The notes: a model not told the origin generated them from the letters alone. Positions 1 through 9,657 are shown, counted from the stretch's first letter. The stretch: DNA of 64,000 nucleotides from Synechococcus sp. CCY 0621 (GCF_019038465.1 NZ_JAFKRH010000026.1:1-64000); one strand, 5' to 3'. Program-made: numbers and translations.

Positions 1-341
<341 letters not shown>

Positions 342-410
342 TCCGGTTCCCCCGGTTTCCCTGGAATCCCCCTGACCGTCTGATCCTGGTCTGTCCTTGA
401 TCACTTTGAA

Positions 411-436
411 CCCCCTGCCTGTGCAGGGGGTTTTTT
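411..436 (+). terminator. Rho-independent terminator of psbA
   Basis: An 8-bp perfect stem, CCCCCTGC against GCAGGGGG, with a four-base loop is followed by six T residues. It lies 70 bases after the psbA stop codon. Confidence 0.93.
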
Positions 437-1340
437 GTGGGCTTCAGGCGCCGGCCCAGATGTCTGGCAGGCTCGAAGGCAGCGAACGCCAGCTCCCCTG
501 ACAGCGCCTGAACCCAAGGCCCCAGCCGTCAGCAACGACACCTACGTGCTGGGCAACGATGCCGTGGAACTGGACCGGCTCCGTCTGCAGCACGACCTGT
601 GGGGCCCCATCCTGCAGGCCGCCCTCGCGCGGGCCGCGCTCAGCCCCGGGGAACGGGTGATCGACCTGGGCGCAGGCCCGGGGTTCGTGGCCGTGGATCT
701 GGCCAGGATCGTGGGCCCCACCGGCCAGGTGCTGGCCCTGGAGCAGAACCCGACCTACGTGAGCCATGGCCAGCAGCTGGCGCAGGACGCGGGCCTGGTC
801 CAGCTGGAGATGCGTGGCCATGACCTGCTCCGCGATCCCCTGCCCGCCGGCGCCTTCGACCTGGTCTGGTGCCGCTGGGTGGCGATGTTCCTGCCAGAGG
901 TCGAACCCCTGCTCGATCCGTTGCCGCGCTGTCTGGCCAGGGGCGGCCAGGTGCTGTTCCACGAATACGTCCACTGGGACACCTTTGGCCTCCACCCCCA
1001 CGGCCACGCCATCGCCCGCTTCAGCCGGGCCGTGCAACGCAGCTTCCGCCAGGCCGGCGGTGACCCCGACATCAGCCGCCGGCTGCCCTCCCTGCTCGCC
1101 GCCAGGGGGTTCGTGATCGAGGATCTGCGGCCGCTGCCGGTGCTGGGGCGGGCGGGCGAAAGGCCGGCCCGCTGGCTGGAGATGTTCGTGACGCTGTACG
1201 GCTCCAAGCTCCAGGCCCTGGGGCTCTGGAGCCCGGAAGAAGCCGAGGCGGCCAGGCGGGAGATGGCGGCGAGCCGGGCCGATCCCGGCAGTTTCTGGGT
1301 GGGCCCCATCATCCTGGAGGTCAGGGCCCGACGGTCCTGA
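435..1340 (+). CDS. SAM-dependent class I methyltransferase
   Basis: The protein has the Rossmann-like methyltransferase core: motif I is VIDLGAGPGF, followed by an acidic E at the end of strand 2 (VLALEQNP) and a later FDLVWCRWV strand. The substrate cannot be told. The start is uncertain: the only in-frame starts are a TTG at 435, which lies in the T-run of the psbA terminator and is unlikely, and a GTG at 546, which would give about 264 residues and keep the whole catalytic core. The codons before 546 may therefore be untranslated leader. It stands alone between psbA and aroC. Confidence 0.75.
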   Translation: MWASGAGPDVWQARRQRTPAPLTAPEPKAPAVSNDTYVLGNDAVELDRLRLQHDLWGPILQAALARAALSPGERVIDLGAGPGFVAVDLARIVGPTGQVLALEQNPTYVSHGQQLAQDAGLVQLEMRGHDLLRDPLPAGAFDLVWCRWVAMFLPEVEPLLDPLPRCLARGGQVLFHEYVHWDTFGLHPHGHAIARFSRAVQRSFRQAGGDPDISRRLPSLLAARGFVIEDLRPLPVLGRAGERPARWLEMFVTLYGSKLQALGLWSPEEAEAARREMAASRADPGSFWVGPIILEVRARRS

Positions 1341-1388
1341 ACCGTTCACCGCACCCGCTTCGTAGTCTCGCGCCAGTCACAGGACGCC

Positions 1389-2477
1389 ATGGGCAGCAGC
1401 TTCGGCCACCTCTTCCGCATCAGCACCTTCGGTGAATCCCACGGCGGTGGCGTGGGCGTGATCATCGATGGCTGCCCGCCGCGGTTGTCGCTCGATCTGG
1501 AGGCCATCCAGGCGGAGCTCGACCGCCGCAAACCTGGCCAGAGCAAGATCACCACCCCACGCAAAGAAGACGATCGGGTCGAGGTTCTCAGCGGCCTCCT
1601 CGATGGCGTCACCCTCGGCACGCCGATCGCCATGGTGGTGCGCAACAAGGACCAGCGCCCCCAGGACTACAGGGAGATGGAGGTGGCCTTCCGCCCCTCC
1701 CACGCCGACGCCACCTACCAGGCCAAGTACGGCATCCAGGCCCGCAGCGGCGGCGGACGCGCCTCGGCCCGGGAGACCATCGGCCGGGTGGCCGCCGGCG
1801 CCATCGCCAAGCAGCTGCTGGCCCGGGCCGCCGGCACCGAGGTGATCGCCTGGGTGCGCCGGATCCACGACATCGAGGCCGCCGTGGATCCGGCCATGGT
1901 GACCCTGGAGGCGGTGGAGAGCACCATCGTGCGCTGTCCGGATCCGGCCGTCGCCGCGCGGATGATCGAGCGCATCGAGGCGATCGGGCGGGAGGGGGAT
2001 TCCTGCGGCGGGGTGATCGAGTGCCTGGTGCGGCGGCCGCCGGTGGGTCTGGGCATGCCGGTGTTCGACAAGCTGGAGGCGGATCTGGCCAAGGCGCTGA
2101 TGTCCCTGCCGGCCACCAAGGGCTTCGAGGTCGGCTCCGGCTTCGGCGGCACCCTGCTGCGCGGCAGCGAGCACAACGATGCTTTCCTGCCCAGCGAGGA
2201 CGGCCGCCTGCGCACCGCCACCAACAACTCGGGCGGCATCCAGGGGGGCATCAGCAACGGCGAGGAGATCCGGCTGCGGGTGGCCTTCAAACCCACCGCC
2301 ACGATCCGCAAGGAGCAGCAGACCATCGACGCCTCCGGCGCCGCCACCACCCTGGCGGCCAAGGGCCGCCACGATCCCTGTGTGCTGCCGCGGGCCGTGC
2401 CGATGGTGGAAGCGATGGTGGCCCTGGTGCTGGCGGATCACCTGCTGCGCCAGCAGGGCCAGTGCAGCCTCTGGTGA
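1389..2477 (+). CDS. aroC: Chorismate synthase
   Basis: This cytosolic enzyme makes chorismate from EPSP at the end of the shikimate pathway and needs reduced FMN. The 362-residue length is normal for the bacterial enzyme. The N-terminus has the family signature [13 protein letters not shown], the centre has the [12 protein letters not shown] block, and the C-terminal part has a [18 protein letters not shown] stretch, all typical of AroC. The ATG start gives the expected [11 protein letters not shown] beginning. It faces the convergent aldolase gene, with only 8 bases between the two stop codons. Confidence 0.97.
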   Translation: MGSSFGHLFRISTFGESHGGGVGVIIDGCPPRLSLDLEAIQAELDRRKPGQSKITTPRKEDDRVEVLSGLLDGVTLGTPIAMVVRNKDQRPQDYREMEVAFRPSHADATYQAKYGIQARSGGGRASARETIGRVAAGAIAKQLLARAAGTEVIAWVRRIHDIEAAVDPAMVTLEAVESTIVRCPDPAVAARMIERIEAIGREGDSCGGVIECLVRRPPVGLGMPVFDKLEADLAKALMSLPATKGFEVGSGFGGTLLRGSEHNDAFLPSEDGRLRTATNNSGGIQGGISNGEEIRLRVAFKPTATIRKEQQTIDASGAATTLAAKGRHDPCVLPRAVPMVEAMVALVLADHLLRQQGQCSLW

Positions 2478-2485
2478 CGGGCTGA

Positions 2486-3082
2486 TCAGGGCCGCGTTGG
2501 CAGGGCGGCCAGAAGCTGCCGCAGCGGGTCTGTGGCGAAGGGGGCCGCCGCCGGCCCCTGGGCGCTGCCCACCAGCGACGCCCCCAGGGCGACGGCATCA
2601 ACCCCCGCCTCCAGCCAGGGGAGGACATCACTCGGCTTCAGGCCCCCGGCGGCGATGCAGAAGGGCAGCGGCGCGCCCAGGGGATCCCGCAGCCGCCGCC
2701 AGTAGCCGATGCCCACCGTGGTGGCGGGGAACAGCTTGACGACGGAACAGCCCAGGGACCGGGCCCGGTTCACCTCGGTGGGTGACATCACACCAGGGAC
2801 GAGGGTGAAGCCCGCAGCCGCCGACCTCGCCAGCAGGCGGCTGTCGAGGATGGGGGAGACGCCGTAGGCAAAACCAGCCTCCAGCACCGCCTCCAGGGCC
2901 GCTTGGCTGCAGATCGAGGCCGCCCCCAGACGCAGTTCCGGGAAGCTGGCAATCAGCTGCTGGCACTGGGCGATCCAGTCGGCGCCGGGGCCCCAGGCGA
3001 TCTCAATGTGCCGCACCCCCAGATCACGCAGCTTATCGAGTTGGGGAACCAACAGGGACGGCTGCCAATGGCGAAGCACCAC
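2486..3082 (-). CDS. eda: KDPG/KHG aldolase-like protein (Entner-Doudoroff type)
   Basis: This is a class I aldolase of the type that cleaves 2-keto-3-deoxy-6-phosphogluconate to pyruvate and glyceraldehyde 3-phosphate. The TIM-barrel landmarks are present: the catalytic glutamate in RHIEIAW, the Schiff-base lysine in VVKLFPA and the phosphate loop FCIAAGGL, which replaces the usual FxPTGG. The start is odd: GTG at 3082 is the first in-frame start codon, but family-like sequence (LIASLHHQPLLV) continues upstream in frame for about 15 codons without any ATG, GTG or TTG. Translation may begin at a rare codon, coupled to ftsH, whose stop lies 50 bases upstream. About 198 residues, slightly short for the family. 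Confidence 0.8.
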   Translation of the reverse strand: MVLRHWQPSLLVPQLDKLRDLGVRHIEIAWGPGADWIAQCQQLIASFPELRLGAASICSQAALEAVLEAGFAYGVSPILDSRLLARSAAAGFTLVPGVMSPTEVNRARSLGCSVVKLFPATTVGIGYWRRLRDPLGAPLPFCIAAGGLKPSDVLPWLEAGVDAVALGASLVGSAQGPAAAPFATDPLRQLLAALPTRP

Positions 3083-3131
3083 CAGCAGGGGCTGGTGGTG
3101 CAGGGAGGCGATCAGGGTGTGGCTGGGAGGC

Positions 3132-4976
3132 CTAGACGTAGGCCGCCACCGTGACGTTGCGGGAGATCAGCAGCTCCTGGAGCTCCTCGGCATCCACCGT
3201 CTCCTTCTCGACGAGGATCTCGGCCAGCTCATCGAGCACAGCCCTGTTGGCGAGCAGCACATCGGTGGCGCGGCGATAGGCATCCGCCACCAGCTGGGAC
3301 ACCTCCTCATCGATGGCGGCGGCGGTGTCCTCGGAGAAATCGCGCTCGGCGGCGATGTCGCGACCGAGGAACATGCCGCCCTGGGCACGGCCCAGGGCCA
3401 CCGGACCGAGGCGGTCGCTCATGCCGAAGCGGGTCACCATCTGGCGCGCGACGCGGGCGACCTGCTGGAGGTCGTTGGAGGCCCCGGTGGTGACTTCATC
3501 TTCGCCGTAGACGATTTCCTCGGCGACGCGGCCACCCAGGGCGACGGCCATCTGGTTCTGCAGGTAGGAACGGGAGTACAGGCCCGACTCCATCCGCTCT
3601 TCGCTGGGGGTGAAGAAGGTGAGACCTCCGGCCTGGCCACGGGGAATGATGCTGATCTTCTGGACGGGGTCGTAATCGGGCATCAGGGCCCCGACCAGGG
3701 CGTGGCCGGACTCGTGGTAGGCCACCAGGCGCTTGCGGCGCTCGCTCATCACCCGATCCTTCTTCTCGGGGCCGGCCATGACCCGCTCGATGGCGTCATT
3801 GACCTCATCCATGGACACTTCGGTCAGCTGGCGCCGGGCCGCAAGAATGGCCGCTTCGTTGAGCAGGTTGGCCAGGTCGGCCCCAGTGAAGCCGGGGGTG
3901 CGGCGGGCCACCTTGTCGAGGTCCACATCCTTGGCGAGGGTCTTGCCGCGGGCATGGACGCCGAGGATCTGCAGCCGGCCGGCGTAGTCGGGGCGATCGA
4001 CCACCACCTGGCGGTCGAAACGGCCCGGCCGCATCAGGGCCGAATCGAGCACGTCGGGGCGGTTGGTGGCCGCCACGATGATGATGCCGGTGTTGCCCTC
4101 GAAGCCGTCCATCTCGGTGAGCAGCTGGTTGAGGGTCTGCTCGCGTTCGTCGTTGCCACCGCCGAGGCCAGCGCCACGCTGGCGGCCCACGGCGTCGATC
4201 TCATCGATGAAGACGATGCAGGGGGCGTTCTTCTTGGCCTGCTCGAACAGGTCGCGCACGCGGCTGGCGCCGACGCCCACGAACATCTCGACGAACTCCG
4301 AACCGGAGATCGAGAAGAAGGGCACGCCCGCCTCACCGGCCACGGCCTTGGCCAGCAGGGTCTTGCCGGTGCCGGGGGGGCCCACCAGCAGCACACCCTT
4401 GGGGATCTTGGCGCCGACGGCGGTGAAGCGATCGGGGTTCTTGAGGAAGTCGACCACCTCGGTGAGTTCGAGCTTGGCGCCCTCGATACCGGCCACATCA
4501 CCAAAGGTGACCTGGGTCTGGGGTTCCATCTGCACCCGCGCCTTGCTCTTGCCGAAGTTCATCGCCGGGTTGCCGCCACCGCCCTGGGCGCGCCGCAACA
4601 GGAAGAACAGGCCGCCAAGCAGCAGCAGCGGAAAGATCAGGCTGCCGATCGCCTGCTGCCAGGCCGCCGGCTCCCGGTTGGGCTGCACGGCGATATCGAC
4701 GTTGTGGTCGGTGAGCAGCTTGAGCAGGTCCTTGTCGGGGGCGAGGTTCACCACGGCGCGCTGGCCGTCGTTCTCGACCACCTGGGCGGTGCCGCGGTCG
4801 GGGGAGATCAGAACCCGGGAGATCTCGTTGGCCTGCACGGCCTCGACGAAATCGCTGTAACGCAGGGTGCGGGGGACCCGGGCCGGGTCAGGACGCTCCA
4901 GGAAGGCGGTGCCTACCGCGATCATCACGATCACCAGGAGCACGTAGAGCCCTGCGTTGCGCCAGCGTTTCTTCAC
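3132..4976 (-). CDS. ftsH: ATP-dependent zinc metalloprotease FtsH
   Basis: This membrane-bound AAA+ protease degrades damaged and unassembled membrane proteins; in cyanobacteria it is central to D1 turnover in the photosystem II repair cycle. Membrane segments lie at about residues 8-25 and 108-127, with the intervening domain outside the cytoplasm. The AAA domain has Walker A GPPGTGKT (199-206), Walker B VFIDEID (255-261) and the second region of homology with the arginine fingers (about 301-323). The protease domain has zinc motif HESGH (421-425), and the likely third ligand is D502 in GASNDLQQ. The length of 614 residues is typical. Which of the four cyanobacterial FtsH paralogues it is cannot be decided by eye. 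Confidence 0.97.
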   Translation of the reverse strand: MKKRWRNAGLYVLLVIVMIAVGTAFLERPDPARVPRTLRYSDFVEAVQANEISRVLISPDRGTAQVVENDGQRAVVNLAPDKDLLKLLTDHNVDIAVQPNREPAAWQQAIGSLIFPLLLLGGLFFLLRRAQGGGGNPAMNFGKSKARVQMEPQTQVTFGDVAGIEGAKLELTEVVDFLKNPDRFTAVGAKIPKGVLLVGPPGTGKTLLAKAVAGEAGVPFFSISGSEFVEMFVGVGASRVRDLFEQAKKNAPCIVFIDEIDAVGRQRGAGLGGGNDEREQTLNQLLTEMDGFEGNTGIIIVAATNRPDVLDSALMRPGRFDRQVVVDRPDYAGRLQILGVHARGKTLAKDVDLDKVARRTPGFTGADLANLLNEAAILAARRQLTEVSMDEVNDAIERVMAGPEKKDRVMSERRKRLVAYHESGHALVGALMPDYDPVQKISIIPRGQAGGLTFFTPSEERMESGLYSRSYLQNQMAVALGGRVAEEIVYGEDEVTTGASNDLQQVARVARQMVTRFGMSDRLGPVALGRAQGGMFLGRDIAAERDFSEDTAAAIDEEVSQLVADAYRRATDVLLANRAVLDELAEILVEKETVDAEELQELLISRNVTVAAYV

Positions 4977-5042
4977 GGCCCTGTCTCCTGGATGAGGATG
5001 AAAGTAACAGAATGTTAAACGGTGTCCGGTGCTGGACGGGGC

Positions 5043-6212
5043 TCAGGCTGCGGCCCTGAGCACCTCCACCACGCTACGGAAGGCGAACCATTCTGGGATC
5101 TCTTCGCCGCCGCGCAGCATCTGGCGGAACTGGGTGCCGCTCAACTTACGGATGTGCAGCCCCCGGGCCTGGGCGTGCTCGGCGGTGACGTAGCCCTCCT
5201 CCTCGGTGTACACGAGGTTGAGCGACGGCACGGTTTCCATGCCCAGTTCGGTGGCCTGGTCGCGGGCGAAGTCCTGGGCCTCGTAGGGGCCATAGAAATC
5301 CTCCCCGGTCAGGGACGATTTGCAGCCCGCCATGTCGCGGCCAATGATGAAGTGGGTGCAGCCGTAGTTCTTGCGGATGATCATGTGCTGCAGGGCCTCC
5401 CGCGGGCCGGCCATGTGCATCGCATAGGGGAGGTAGGCCCAGCGGATGCGTGGGTTGGCCACCTCAGCCGCCAGGCGCTCATAGGTGGCGAAGCGCACCT
5501 CACCGGCGATGTCGTCCTCCTGGGTGGGGCCGCAGGTGGGGTGGACCAGCACCGCCGCGCCCTTGCTCACGTTGGGGGCCTCGAGGGCGCGCGTGAACAG
5601 TTCGTAGTGGGCCCGGTGGATGGGGTTGCGGCACTGGAAGGCCACCACGTCCTCGCCCGCCGGCAGGGTGGCGCGCACCTCGGCGGGGGTGCTGCAGGGG
5701 AACACCCTCTCGGGCAGGGCCAGACCCTGGAGGCGTCCGCCCAGGTAGTAGCGGCCCCGCTCGGTGGCGATCATGCGCACCGCCGGGTGCTCCAAAGAGG
5801 TGGTGCCGTAGCAGCCCTTGGCCTCGACCACCTTGTCCGGCTCCCAGCGGCTCTCAACGGTGAGCACGGCCAGGTCCTGCCCCTGGTAGGTGAGCAGCAG
5901 CCGCTCGCCCACGGCGATGCTGCCGTCGTCGGTGTCGAAGACGATCGGCAGGCCGAACAGCAGACCGCTGGTGGTGCGGTGGCCCGCCACCACCGCCTCG
6001 TAGTCCTCCTGGTGCATGAAGCCGCGCAAGGGCGAGAAGCCACCCACGATCAGCAGCTCCACGTCGCAGGCGTTGCGGTGACTGCAGTCCACCACCCGGT
6101 CCACCGCGGCACGCACCCCGTCACGCTGGTCGGTCGGCACCATCAGATCGACGAGGCTGCCGCCATGGGGGGCGATCAGATCGGAGTGAGGGGCGGTATT
6201 GGCGAGCGTCAT
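5043..6212 (-). CDS. sat: Sulfate adenylyltransferase (ATP sulfurylase), single-chain type
   Basis: It activates sulfate with ATP to form APS, the first step of assimilatory sulfate reduction. The catalytic loops are clear: QCRNPIHRAHYE holds the QxRNP and HxxH motifs, and GRDMAG lies about 90 residues later. The 389-residue protein has no C-terminal APS-kinase domain. An upstream in-frame GTG at 6233 would add seven residues; the ATG at 6212 is preferred because the conserved N-terminal region DLIAPHGG follows it closely. It follows psbO on the same strand, but a terminator separates the two. Confidence 0.96.
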   Translation of the reverse strand: MTLANTAPHSDLIAPHGGSLVDLMVPTDQRDGVRAAVDRVVDCSHRNACDVELLIVGGFSPLRGFMHQEDYEAVVAGHRTTSGLLFGLPIVFDTDDGSIAVGERLLLTYQGQDLAVLTVESRWEPDKVVEAKGCYGTTSLEHPAVRMIATERGRYYLGGRLQGLALPERVFPCSTPAEVRATLPAGEDVVAFQCRNPIHRAHYELFTRALEAPNVSKGAAVLVHPTCGPTQEDDIAGEVRFATYERLAAEVANPRIRWAYLPYAMHMAGPREALQHMIIRKNYGCTHFIIGRDMAGCKSSLTGEDFYGPYEAQDFARDQATELGMETVPSLNLVYTEEEGYVTAEHAQARGLHIRKLSGTQFRQMLRGGEEIPEWFAFRSVVEVLRAAA

Positions 6213-6274
6213 GGCGACGGGCCGGGGCGTCACAGGGGATTCGATCCATCCTCCCAGACCGGCGCTCGGCCATG

Positions 6275-6296
6275 AAAAAAGGGGCCCTCAGGCCCC
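6275..6296 (-). terminator. Rho-independent terminator after psbO
   Basis: Read on the minus strand, a 6-bp stem GGGGCC/GGCCCC with loop TGAG is followed by six T residues. It lies just downstream of the psbO stop codon and before sat. Confidence 0.88.
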
Positions 6297-6317
6297 TTCG
6301 CTGAACGGCTTGCGCGA

Positions 6318-7130
6318 TCAGACCTGCTCGAGACGGCCGTAGAGCTCGCCGGTGATCTTGACGTCGACGACGGCCTTGGTGCCCATGTCGGTGTCGGAGG
6401 GCTGGATGGCGGTGAACACCCCGGCGAACTCCCCGGTGCTGGGATCCACCTTGGTGATCGAGAGGTCCATGGTGCCGGTGCCATCCACGTAGCGCTTGAC
6501 GGTTTCCCCGGTGAACTCATCACCGGCGGGCACCAGACCCACGGCGCTGCTGTAGCCGGTGGTGAGGCCCCGGCCCTTGGGATCGAGGAAGTTGCTGGTG
6601 CGGTAGCTGGGGGCGCGGTACTTGCCCTTCAGATCGGTGCTGGTGGAGAACGACGTGCCATCGGAGGAGGCCAACAGCTCCTTGCTGGAGAAGGTGAAGG
6701 GCACCTCCTCTCCACCGGGCAGCAGCACGGTGATCGGCTGGAAGTCGATGCCACCGAGCTCCTTGAAGCTGAGGCCGCCCGCTGTCACGGAGAGGTCGCC
6801 ATAGACCTGATCAAGGCTGGAGGTGAAGCGGGTGAGGATCTTGCCGGCGACGAACTGGGCCTCCTGGCGCTTGTTGGCGGGCTCCCCCTTCACGAAGACC
6901 TCGGAGGGGTGCATGCAGATCTCCTTCAGCTGGTAACGGGCCGACGGATCCAGGGAGATCGTGCCGCGGGCGGAATCGGGCAGGGTCGGGCAGTCGTTGG
7001 CCAGCCCGGTGTTGTGGATGTCTTCGTAGGTGAGATTGGCCCGATCAACGGCCTTGGCCCCGCCGCTGCATGCGGACACCAGGGTCAGGCACAGAGCCAG
7101 CACGAGGGCCAGCAGGGGACGGAAACGCAT
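6318..7130 (-). CDS. psbO: Photosystem II manganese-stabilizing protein PsbO
   Basis: PsbO is the lumenal extrinsic subunit that stabilises the oxygen-evolving cluster. The 270-residue product has the expected blocks LTYEDIHNTGLAN, CMHPSEVFVK, GIDFQPITVLLPGGEEVPF, FLDPKGRGLTTGY and QPSDTD, and the two cysteines of the mature protein (in NDCPTL and KEICMH). The start MRFRPLLALV follows the family. The N-terminal hydrophobic segment ends in VSAC, a lipobox-like motif, followed six residues later by an AKA signal-peptidase-I-like site, so a lipoprotein form is possible. It is divergent from the small gene at 7243, so the 112-bp gap should hold both promoters. Confidence 0.97.
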   Translation of the reverse strand: MRFRPLLALVLALCLTLVSACSGGAKAVDRANLTYEDIHNTGLANDCPTLPDSARGTISLDPSARYQLKEICMHPSEVFVKGEPANKRQEAQFVAGKILTRFTSSLDQVYGDLSVTAGGLSFKELGGIDFQPITVLLPGGEEVPFTFSSKELLASSDGTSFSTSTDLKGKYRAPSYRTSNFLDPKGRGLTTGYSSAVGLVPAGDEFTGETVKRYVDGTGTMDLSITKVDPSTGEFAGVFTAIQPSDTDMGTKAVVDVKITGELYGRLEQV

Positions 7131-7242
7131 GGGGAGAAGCCGCAGAGACGGAACGGGAACTGGGCTGGCCGGGATCCTACCGGTGCAAAACACCCATTCC
7201 AGGCGGCTTGCGTGGGCTCTCAACAACCTGTATGAGAGGACG

Positions 7243-7581
7243 ATGTCCCTGAGCCGCACCCACCCGATCGACGACTCCACGCCCTTGGCGCCGCCGTCCC
7301 CAGCACAGGCCGCCCCCGACCTCCAGGAGCCCCTCGACGCCCTGCTCCGGATCGCCGAACAGCGCGCCCAGGAGCCCGAAGCCCTGCTTGACCTGCTGCG
7401 TCGCATCGAACACCTGCACCGCAGCATCCAGGACGGCCCCTTCCGCAACAGCCTCCCCAGCGACCGCAACGGCCTGTTCACCCTGCTCTCCGAGATGGAA
7501 AGCAGCGGCGGCTGGCCCTACATCCCGCGGTTGCAGCTGCGCACGTTCATGGATCTGCTGTCGCCTGAACCGGAGCCCTGA
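7243..7581 (+). CDS. Conserved small hypothetical protein
   Basis: I do not recognise a domain. The 112-residue soluble protein is mostly helical, with a conserved-looking core rich in Leu, Arg and Glu (RRIEHLHRSIQDGPFRNSLP), and ends in the block GGWPYIPRLQLRTFMDLL. The start ATG at 7243 is preceded by GAGAGGA at a suitable distance. It is divergent from psbO and its last 35 bases overlap the convergent coaBC gene. Its setting between psbO and coaBC suggests a cyanobacterial lineage family. Confidence 0.7.
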   Translation: MSLSRTHPIDDSTPLAPPSPAQAAPDLQEPLDALLRIAEQRAQEPEALLDLLRRIEHLHRSIQDGPFRNSLPSDRNGLFTLLSEMESSGGWPYIPRLQLRTFMDLLSPEPEP

Positions 7582-8845
7582 GCGCCATCGCCTCGGCCAG
7601 CGCCGACAGCAGTTCGTGGGCCAGGGCCAGTTTGCCCGTGGGGCCGAAGTGGCGCTGCCGCTCCCTGGGGCCGAGCAGCCAGCCCTCGTTGCTGGCGGCC
7701 CCGAACCCCGCATCGGCGCGATCGATCGGATTGGCGAACAGCAGGTCGCAGCCTTTGCGGGCGAACTTGGCCTGTGCCTCCTGCAGCAGTTCGCCGCTCT
7801 GGGCCGCGAACCCCAGGATCGCCTGAGCCGGCGGACGGCGTTGCACCAGGCCCGCCAGCAGATCGGGCACCGCCTCCCATTCGCTGCGAAGCGCCTCCGC
7901 CATGGCCTGCTTTGGGAGCTTGGCGGCCAGCGGGGTGCGGCGGCGGTGGTCGGCGACGGCGGCGGCCATGGCGATGGCATCGGCACCGCCCTGCAGCCGC
8001 TCCAGTGCCGCTTCCATCTCGGCCGCCGTGACGACGGGGTGGCCGTGCAGGCCCTCCAGCCAGGCCGGATCGACTGCCAGAGGGCCATGCACCAGGTCGA
8101 CGCTGGCGCCGCGCAGTCGGGCGGCCTGGGCCAGCAGCACGCCCATGCGGCCCGTGCTGGGGTTGGTGAGGCAGCGGGCCGGATCCAGGGCCTCCCGGGT
8201 GGGGCCGGCACTCACCAGCAGGCGGCGCCCCCGCCAGTCGCGGCGGCAGCCGGCCACCAGCAGCGATTCCAGGGCCAGCAGCAGCAGCTCCGGGGCGGCC
8301 ATGCGGCCATCGCCGACCCGGTCGCAGGCCAGCAGGCCACTGCCCGGCTCCAGGGGCAGCACCCGCTCCCAGCCCTGCAGCTCCCGCCAGTTGCGGCGCA
8401 CCGACGGGGCGGCCCACATGGCGCTGTTCATGGCCGGGGCGGCCAGCACGGGGGCCTCGCAGGCGATCAGGGTGCTGGCCAGCAGGGTGTCGGCCAGGCC
8501 ATGCACCCAGCGGGCCAGGCTGGTGGCACTGAGGGGAGCCAGCAGCACCACCTCGGCCCACTCGGCCAGCTCGATGTGCAGGGGCCGGGCCGCCCGGTGG
8601 CTCCACTGGTCGGACTCGACGTGGCAGGGGGCACGGCTGAGGCTGGCCAGGGCCACGGCGCTCACCAGCCGCTCGGCGCTGGGGCTGAGCACGCAGCGCA
8701 CCAGGGCGCCCCGCTGCACGAGAGCGCTGACCACCAGGGGCAGCTTGACCGCCGCGATACTGCCGCTGATCAGGACCAGCACCCGCCGCCCGGCGAGCGG
8801 ATCGCTGGGGCCCTCAAGGGAGACCGGCTGGGTCTCACTCCTCAT
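7547..8845 (-). CDS. coaBC: Bifunctional CoaBC: phosphopantothenoylcysteine decarboxylase / phosphopantothenate-cysteine ligase
   Basis: It couples cysteine to 4'-phosphopantothenate and decarboxylates the product in coenzyme A synthesis. The N-terminal flavin domain starts with VLVLISGSIAAVK, has the decarboxylase histidine in HIELAEWA and the PAMNSAMW substrate motif. The C-terminal ligase domain shows NPSTGRMG, AAAVADHR and KLPK, variants of the usual SSGKMG, AAVADW and KIKK motifs. The length of 432 residues is a little above 400, as expected. It overlaps the upstream DUF2555-like gene by 11 bases, so the two are probably cotranscribed and coupled. Confidence 0.95.
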   Translation of the reverse strand: MRSETQPVSLEGPSDPLAGRRVLVLISGSIAAVKLPLVVSALVQRGALVRCVLSPSAERLVSAVALASLSRAPCHVESDQWSHRAARPLHIELAEWAEVVLLAPLSATSLARWVHGLADTLLASTLIACEAPVLAAPAMNSAMWAAPSVRRNWRELQGWERVLPLEPGSGLLACDRVGDGRMAAPELLLLALESLLVAGCRRDWRGRRLLVSAGPTREALDPARCLTNPSTGRMGVLLAQAARLRGASVDLVHGPLAVDPAWLEGLHGHPVVTAAEMEAALERLQGGADAIAMAAAVADHRRRTPLAAKLPKQAMAEALRSEWEAVPDLLAGLVQRRPPAQAILGFAAQSGELLQEAQAKFARKGCDLLFANPIDRADAGFGAASNEGWLLGPRERQRHFGPTGKLALAHELLSALAEAMALRAPVQATADP

Positions 8846-9053
8846 CGAAGGGTTCCTGATCCACCAGGTGGACGTAGGGCTGGATCAGGTCGGGTCGGTG
8901 GATCGCCAGGGCCCGCAGCAGGTGCCAGTCGGCGAGGCCTGCGAACGGTGTCGGGTAGTCGTCCTCCTCGAGGCGACGGGCCAGTTCGGCGATGGACGCG
9001 TCGTCGAAGGCCGCGAGCTGCTCGGGGGTGATGGACAGACTGGAATCAACCAA
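8835..9053 (-). CDS. Small cyanobacterial protein, DUF2555-like
   Basis: The 72-residue soluble acidic protein contains LARRLEEDDYPTPFAGLADWHLLRAL and ends YVHLVDQEPFDEE; this resembles the small cyanobacterial family DUF2555 as I remember it, and the family number is not verified. Function is unknown. Its end overlaps the start of coaBC by 11 bases. Divergent tRNA-Ala begins 46 bases upstream. Confidence 0.7.
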   Translation of the reverse strand: MVDSSLSITPEQLAAFDDASIAELARRLEEDDYPTPFAGLADWHLLRALAIHRPDLIQPYVHLVDQEPFDEE

Positions 9054-9099
9054 GGGGGCGGCCGGGAAGGGGGACGGGATGGTGATAATGGCGATCGAA

Positions 9100-9172
9100 G
9101 GGGAATTAGCTCAGCTGGTAGAGCGCTGCGATCGCACCGCAGAGGTCAGGGGTTCGAGTCCCCTATTCTCCA
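9100..9172 (+). tRNA. tRNA-Ala (anticodon CGC)
   Basis: The 73-base cloverleaf folds fully: acceptor GGGGAAT/ATTCTCC with the alanine-identity G3-U70 pair, D arm GCTC/GAGC, anticodon stem CTGCG/CGCAG around loop ATCGCAC (anticodon CGC), and T arm with GGTTCGAGTCC. CCA is not encoded. Confidence 0.96.
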
Positions 9173-9241
9173 TCCACCATTCTGGCCGCAGGCAGGGGTC
9201 CCCCAAGCCCGGACGTGATCGCCGGCCAGCACCAGACCCCC

Positions 9242-9415
9242 ATGCCCGCAGCGATGAACTGGAGCAGCGACGCGGAAACCAGCCTCAAGGAGATTCCCTT
9301 CGTGGTGCGGCCGATCATTCGCCGGCGGATCGAATCCATGGCCCGCGACGCCGGCCTGGATGGTGTGGATCTGGCCTTCTACGAGCAGGCCAAGGAGCGT
9401 TTCGGACGGAAGTGA
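9242..9415 (+). CDS. PCP-reductase-like small protein (ChlB C-terminal domain type)
   Basis: A 57-residue protein, NWSSDAETSLKEIPFVVRP then IRRRIESMARDAG, matching the stand-alone version of the domain found at the C-terminus of light-independent protochlorophyllide reductase subunit ChlB (PF08369 type). The conserved IPFxVRP and RRRIE blocks are visible. Such stand-alone proteins are common in cyanobacteria and their role is not established. An ATG at 9254 is an equally good start, giving MNWSS; a GTG at 9215 is less likely. It follows tRNA-Ala on the same strand. Confidence 0.75.
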   Translation: MPAAMNWSSDAETSLKEIPFVVRPIIRRRIESMARDAGLDGVDLAFYEQAKERFGRK

Positions 9416-9459
9416 GACGGCGATGGGGTAAAAGAGGGGGTTGATCAGGGGCCCGCTCG

Positions 9460-9657
9460 ATGTCGCAGTCCAAACGAGAACAGGTTGTCAGTCATCTGCG
9501 CTACATCCGACAGGAGCTGCGGGAGATGCACCAGGGCGTGATGGAAGATGGCCTGCTGCCCGAGGCCGGCGAGGTGCGGGGTGTGATGGCCCAGATGGAG
9601 GCGCTGCTGGAGTTGCTGGAGGGCAAGGGCTCTCGCAAGAAGGACGGGGACGGTTGA
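9460..9657 (+). CDS. Small hypothetical helical protein
   Basis: A 65-residue charged protein with two predicted helices (VSHLRYIRQELREMHQGVM and VRGVMAQMEALLELLEG), likely a short coiled coil or helical hairpin, and a lysine-rich tail. It has no signal peptide or membrane segment. I do not recognise the family. It lies 44 bases after the PCP-reductase-like gene on the same strand and may share its transcript, which probably ends at the terminator at 9780. Confidence 0.6.
   Translation: MSQSKREQVVSHLRYIRQELREMHQGVMEDGLLPEAGEVRGVMAQMEALLELLEGKGSRKKDGDG

Noticed and set aside
3006-5018. 670-residue plus-strand open frame
   Set aside because: It is antisense to ftsH, which has all catalytic motifs; the shadow has none.
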